From Sphacelaria rigidula (taxonomy: Eukaryota > Phaeophyceae > Sphacelariales): 21,015 nt of DNA. The translations under genes and the position numbers were made by a program. The notes under the pieces are model-generated. The model did not search any database, had not been told where the DNA came from, and was given only the letters and a program-made list of their open reading frames with translations. Each line of letters opens with the position of its first letter. The first letter of the stretch is position 1. The stretch is from the NCBI GenBank assembly GCA_964200075.2, contig CAXNAA020000473.1:1-21015 (forward strand), written 5' to 3'. This document shows positions 17,801-21,015 of this stretch, one piece after another.

Positions 17801-20800
17801 GCTTGCTCCGCTGTCATGATTCCGTCAGTGAGATGGGATGTGGAATGTAGTAGGTGGGCCAAATGCCGTTGATGGTGAAAACGTGTCGGATTTATCAACT
17901 CCTTCCGGGAGAAAACTGAAAAAGCGGACGGAAAGCTTGCAGCAGCCAACTCCTTCGTGTGGAACAGACGGAAGTCCTTACTCCTCGAAGTGAGGGCACA
18001 TCTCTCCAATTGGCTGTAAAACTCGCCTCGCTCCCTCTTCATCAGTTCAAACCACAATCATCGATCAATCATACAGGGTGTGAACTCGGCGCTTAGTTTC
18101 TTCCACCAAAAAACAAAGAAGTAAAAATTTCTCCGTTCGTCCATTACGGATGTGTGAGAGATACTCGTCTGTCTGTTCCTACGGAGCAATAAAATAGAAC
18201 CAGTATCATGTTTTATCTCGGGTATGTCTATCACGTGACCACGGCGGGATCCCTGAGGGACGAGTTGAAGTGCGACAATCAATCGGTCAAGGTATTTTGC
18301 ATGCCCTGGATAGCGCGTTCGCAGGTAGCTATCTTCTTGTTCAAACTCCAGGATAAACTGCAATTCGGCGTGTACAACGATTACAGTCGAAACGCCTCCG
18401 AGATGTCCTTGTGATTGGGTGAATGGCCGCCTCGTCCTTGTACGCATTCGTGCAACGACCCCCCCCTCACGAAGTCGCAGCACGAACAACCCCCTTATTT
18501 TATGGCCCCTCTTGGGCCTTGGCAGCCGAAAGCCGAAAAGGGGGACGGGATAGATATACCGCTAGAGATTCGTGATAAACAGCGGCCCCGGTGATAACAC
18601 CTTGCACGAGTCGCGGGTCGTTTACCGGGTAAATATATGGTATGTGTGTTGCCATTACAGGCGGTTCTCATGTAGCAGAGAGAATCTGCTCAGCAGTCAC
18701 TAGTAATCTGTTCTCTGTTTACCCCCTTCAACGGCTTTGCAATCAGCAGACTCGGGGTTACTGTCTCTGAGCGTTAGTCGGAAATATTGCTCCGAGAAGA
18801 GGTCCAGCACCGCCAAGGATTATGGACTGTTTTATTTTTGTTGCCAAACCACCCAAATTCCGAAGATGATGTAATTCACCGTGCCCGCCCTTCAACACCT
18901 CGAACCCTTGCCCTTCGCACGTCCGGCCAAGTCTGTGCGTCTCCCGTGTTTCGTCTGGGTTTGTCGTCTATCTGCATTATACACGATCACGACCTTACTG
19001 AAATCGTAACGCCAACCCTGGACCCCCTTCCCCCCCCCCTGCCCCCCCCCCCCCCCTCAACCCCCCCCCCCCCCCCAAACCAAACCAAAACAAAAAAAAC
19101 CCCCCACCCTATACCCNNNNNNNNNNTTTCCTGTCTCTCACAAGCACACACCAACACAGCCTCACGGAAAACGTAGCGCCAACCCTGCACCCCCTGCCCC
19201 CCCCCCCTCCCTTGAAACACACTTCCTCCCCGAAACAAAACGAAACAAAACAAAACACTCCAGCTTATACACCGCAAGCCGAGCTGGCTGAAGGCCGTCC
19301 CGACTCAGGGCAACAACTATGAGCGACTTCGGTCGACGGTGCGGGAGCTGGGACTGGCCACCGTGTGCGAGGAGGCGAAGTGCCCCAACATCGGGGAGTG
19401 TTGGGGGGGCGCGGACGGTACGGCCACGGCCACGATCATGATCATGGGGGATACCTGCACGAGAGGGTGTAGGTATGCGGGGCGTAAGGCCGGATTGCTG
19501 TTCGTGTGCTTCTTATTGGAGAATAAAATGACTGAGAATTTCGCGGGGAGGGGGAGGGTTTGTTAATCACAAGCATGTTTTCGAGAGGAAGATCGCCACG
19601 AACATGTAGCAGAATGCATATCGATTACGTAGTACGTGCAGATCGTTTGTAGTGTGCAGCTTTCGAAGTGTAGAGAATTTCGGACATCTCCCGAGTACTG
19701 CGTACACCTCACCACAAGGAGGCTTGAGATGGCTCATCTCGAAGCAAATGTGCTTTTCAACTGATTTTGCGAATAAAATGCCGCCGATAGCCGTGCATAT
19801 TCTTTTTCACGACAGTAGGATGTTAGCCTTTTTTAGAATACTACTGTGTTCCCACGAATGAATGGCTACCGTGCGTGAGGGCTATCTTCGTGCCCTGGTT
19901 GTTGAGTTTAAGTTTATGGATGTACTGAAGTGTGGGGCCTACACAGATTTCTGGCCTCAGAGAGTCATCTTCTAGTGATGACTGGGTCTGCTTGACACCT
20001 GCTTGATAATGGAGGTACAAGAGGTGCAGGGAATCCAGGTTGTAGCCCCCCTCCCCCTCCCTACTCGGAGACTACGACATGCAGAATCGTGGGTACACCC
20101 CGTGCAGGATCAAGGGTTAGGTGGGTACGAGAGCGATGAAATAAACGAGGGTTCGAGTCACAGGCTTGTGGGGGAGGGGGTTAATGAGGTCATGCTCCAG
20201 TAGGGTATGACTTGTACGAGAAGAAGCTGACGCGCACATGTGTCAATAATCGGATCCAATCAGTCCCCTTCACCTCTCGGTTGAAGTACCCCCGACATTC
20301 CCTTCCCTTCCCCCCCCCCCCGCCTCGGAAAAACAGTTTTTGTGCTGTAAAGACGAGCCGCGCCCCGCCTCCGCTGGATCCTGAGGAGCCCGAAAAGGTT
20401 GCCAAGGCTGTTACGGACTGGGGCTTGGGCTACGTGGTCCTCACAAGTGTAGATCGCGACGATATAGCGGATCAGGGGGCGAACCACTTCGCAAGGTAAC
20501 CGACGGTGATGCTTTGTTTTGACGCTATATGGGTTACGTGAAACGTATGTCCAGGTCGATGCGTGGGGGGTGGGGATGTGGGGGGAGGGGGGGGGGGCAA
20601 TATTCATACACTTCCATGAAGTATGTATATATACCGGTGGCTTCCAGTATTTGCATTTCCTGCTGAGGGTCTCCTCGGGCTTTCAACAATAGAGCGCTCG
20701 TGTGTAAGATTCATCCACTGCTCGCTCAACCTCTACCATGACTTGCATCAAACCATCACTCCTCTCCCCTGCGGTGCTCCGTCTCGAAAGGGATGCGTGG

Positions 20801-21015
20801 TCAATGGTCAAACGACTAAGGCAAGCAACACATGAGAACGCCCCCCCTCCCCTGCGAATCGCCGAACACACGACGGCGCTTCGCGCTCGGTGATTTGGTG
20901 CGAGCGTGGTCCGGTGAAAACCGGGCGTGCTCCGTCCCGGCTTTGTAGGGATGCGAGGCCAATAGTCTCATGACTATGGCATGCATGATTATGGGTACAC
21001 CCCCTCCCCCCCCCC
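14813..21015 (+). CDS. LIAS: Lipoyl synthase (lipoic acid synthetase), 5' part, continues beyond the window
   Basis: Exons 14813-15100, 19264-19472 and 20337-20495 join in phase to 219 residues; a donor GTAACC at 20496 leads out of the window. Lipoyl synthase is a radical-SAM enzyme that inserts two sulfurs into protein-bound octanoyl groups. Residues 1-55 are Ser/Arg/Ala-rich and almost free of acid, a transit peptide to mitochondrion or plastid. Residues 60-96 hold the usual N-terminal segment (ELLRHRLKS...FSGDV). Auxiliary-cluster cysteines are 131, 136 and 142 in [17 protein letters not shown]. Radical-SAM cysteines are 161, 165 and 168 in CTRGCSFC; the intron cuts the Ser codon between the second and third cysteine. 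Then come [14 protein letters not shown] and [11 protein letters not shown], typical of eukaryotic LIAS. The start is the first ATG in the open frame. The C-terminal half is not in the window. Confidence 0.9.
15599..15623. repeat. Poly-C tract
   Basis: Twelve C, GA, then nine C by eye. Similar C or G tracts occur at 5484, 16698, 19029, 20311, 20580 and 21005. Confidence 0.9.
15885..15906. repeat. (GT)n microsatellite
   Basis: Eleven GT units by eye, inside LIAS intron 1. Open frames of Cys-Val running through it are artefacts of the repeat. Confidence 0.9.
16192..16267 (-). repeat. tRNA-derived element (pseudo-tRNA or SINE head)
   Basis: On the minus strand these 76 bases follow a tRNA plan: A-box-like GGCAGCTCAGTTGATAAC, a 5-base anticodon stem CAACC/GGCTG (one mismatch) closing the loop TTTTGAC (anticodon TTG, Gln), and a B box GGGTTCGACTC. 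The D stem no longer pairs and the acceptor stem is weak, so this is not a working tRNA. It is most likely the pol III promoter head of a SINE. Past the head the minus strand continues TGGGATGTTTTTCTTAC. Confidence 0.5.
16238..16293. repeat. Inverted repeat of two tRNA-like heads
   Basis: Two 28-base arms with no spacer match at 23 positions. The left arm begins GAGGTTATCAACTGAGC and the right arm ends GCTCAGTTGGTAACCTC. Each arm carries an A-box-like GCTCAGTTGrTAACCTC pointing outward. The right-hand copy loses tRNA likeness after 16293 and has no B box. Confidence 0.75.
16698..16712. repeat. Poly-G tract
   Basis: Fifteen G by eye, in LIAS intron 1. Confidence 0.9.
16884..17577 (-). mobile_element. 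Decayed retroelement 3' coding end (probable)
   Basis: The minus strand keeps two protein-like segments in different frames. From 17544 to 17377 it reads [20 protein letters not shown] and on to a helical acidic/basic stretch. From about 17258 to 16884 it reads [20 protein letters not shown], then [12 protein letters not shown], then [17 protein letters not shown]. The CPCG...C...LYKDER pattern resembles the cysteine motif and tail that follow reverse transcriptase in many LINE-type elements. Stops at 17547, 17376 and several between 17340 and 17227, plus a frame change, show it is dead. No reverse-transcriptase core or target-site duplication is visible. It lies antisense in LIAS intron 1. 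Confidence 0.4.
18999..19076 (+). repeat. C-rich copy left of the gap
   Basis: It starts AAATCGTAACGCCAACCCTG, then long C runs. The same unit reappears at 19168 as AACGTAGCGCCAACCCTG with C runs and AAACAAAAC units. The pair brackets the N gap. Confidence 0.7.
19117..19126. other. Assembly gap, ten N
   Basis: A run of exactly ten N inside a C-rich and CAAAAC-rich stretch of LIAS intron 1. The true size of the missing or duplicated piece is unknown. No coding exon is interrupted. Confidence 0.98.
19168..19258 (+). repeat. C-rich copy right of the gap
   Basis: Diverged second copy of the unit at 18999-19076, followed by GAAACAAAAC repeats immediately before the acceptor of LIAS exon 2. Confidence 0.7.
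19473..20336 (+). other. LIAS intron 2, 864 bases, inside the radical-SAM motif
   Basis: Donor GTATGC follows TGT AG and acceptor GGAAAAACAG precedes T TTT TGT. The split codon is AG-T (Ser), giving CTRGCSFC. The intron contains C-rich runs and one diverged copy of the dispersed repeat near 20070-20101. No other feature is visible. Confidence 0.8.
20070..20101 (+). repeat. Dispersed repeat, copy 2 (3' part)
   Basis: GACTACGACATGCAGAATCG then TGGGTACACCCC. It matches the 3' part of the copy at 20949-21015 at about 26 of 32 positions. Confidence 0.6.
20797..20848 (+). repeat. Dispersed repeat, copy 3
   Basis: GTGGTCAATGGTCAAACGAC to GAACGCCCCCCC, the close relative of the copy at 5439. The upstream context GGGATGC is shared with copy 4. 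Confidence 0.85.
20949..21015 (+). repeat. Dispersed repeat, copy 4 (diverged)
   Basis: GGGATGCGAGGCCAATAGTC then ATGACTATGGCATGCATGAT, ending in C runs at the window edge. It aligns base for base with copy 3 over its first 45 or so positions, with roughly one change in four or five. Confidence 0.65.

Larger units (their letters stand above)
15101..19263 (+). other. LIAS intron 1, 4163 bases
   Basis: Donor GTGAGC at 15101, acceptor ACACTCCAG ending 19263, both in phase 0. The junction reads [19 protein letters not shown], as expected for this family, so no missing exon is needed. It contains the tRNA-like inverted repeat, the retroelement remnant, homopolymers and the N gap listed separately. 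From 18060 to 18990 I see nothing else of note. Confidence 0.75.
20496..21015 (+). other. LIAS intron 3, cut by the window edge
   Basis: It begins GTAACC. It contains a G-rich run near 20564-20598 and two tandem copies of the dispersed repeat. The acceptor is not in the window. Confidence 0.7.

Noticed and set aside
18987-19277. Open frames through the C-rich stretch and N gap
   Set aside because: Gly- or Pro-run translations of homopolymers, including translated N.
20150-20164. B-box-like GGGTTCGAGTC on the plus strand
   Set aside because: No pairing T stem, D arm or acceptor stem around it.

Overview
The window is nuclear DNA from an intron-rich eukaryote. Genes are split into short exons with GT-AG junctions. 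Introns are rich in C/G homopolymers and short dispersed repeats, and there is a 10-N scaffold gap at 19117-19126. The gene content (two proteins of cilium/basal-body type plus an organellar lipoyl synthase with a split radical-SAM motif) and the base composition suggest a flagellated stramenopile, most likely a brown alga of the Ectocarpus type. That placement is an inference; nothing in the window proves it.

Three genes could be rebuilt by joining exons in phase. (1) Plus strand, 125-5317: ten small exons (336 codons plus stop) encode a sperm-tail PG-rich repeat (SHIPPO/STPGR) protein with seven PG-x-Y units. No single long open frame shows it. (2) Minus strand, 14449 down to 8757: four exons encode a 1600-residue protein with degenerate EF-hands, one WW domain of the CEP164 kind split by an intron, and four RRPxSA motifs in long disordered arms. 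(3) Plus strand, 14813 to beyond the right edge: the first three exons of lipoyl synthase (LIAS/LipA), beginning with a transit-peptide-like exon and separated by a 4.16-kb first intron. Genes 2 and 3 are head to head with 363 bp between their ATGs. Genes 1 and 2 converge.

Between genes 1 and 2 (5318-8756) there is no recognisable gene, only a minus-strand open region with a coiled-coil segment (about 7175-6304), a weaker open region at 8346-8085, and simple repeats. The large LIAS intron holds a tRNA-derived element arranged as a 56-bp inverted repeat, what looks like a decayed retroelement 3' end on the minus strand, G/C homopolymers, and the N gap flanked by two diverged copies of the same stretch.

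If the calls are right, genes 1 and 2 act at the axoneme and basal body of motile cells, and gene 3 makes the lipoyl cofactor of 2-oxoacid dehydrogenases in an organelle. I saw no prokaryotic-type system, CRISPR array or intact mobile element.
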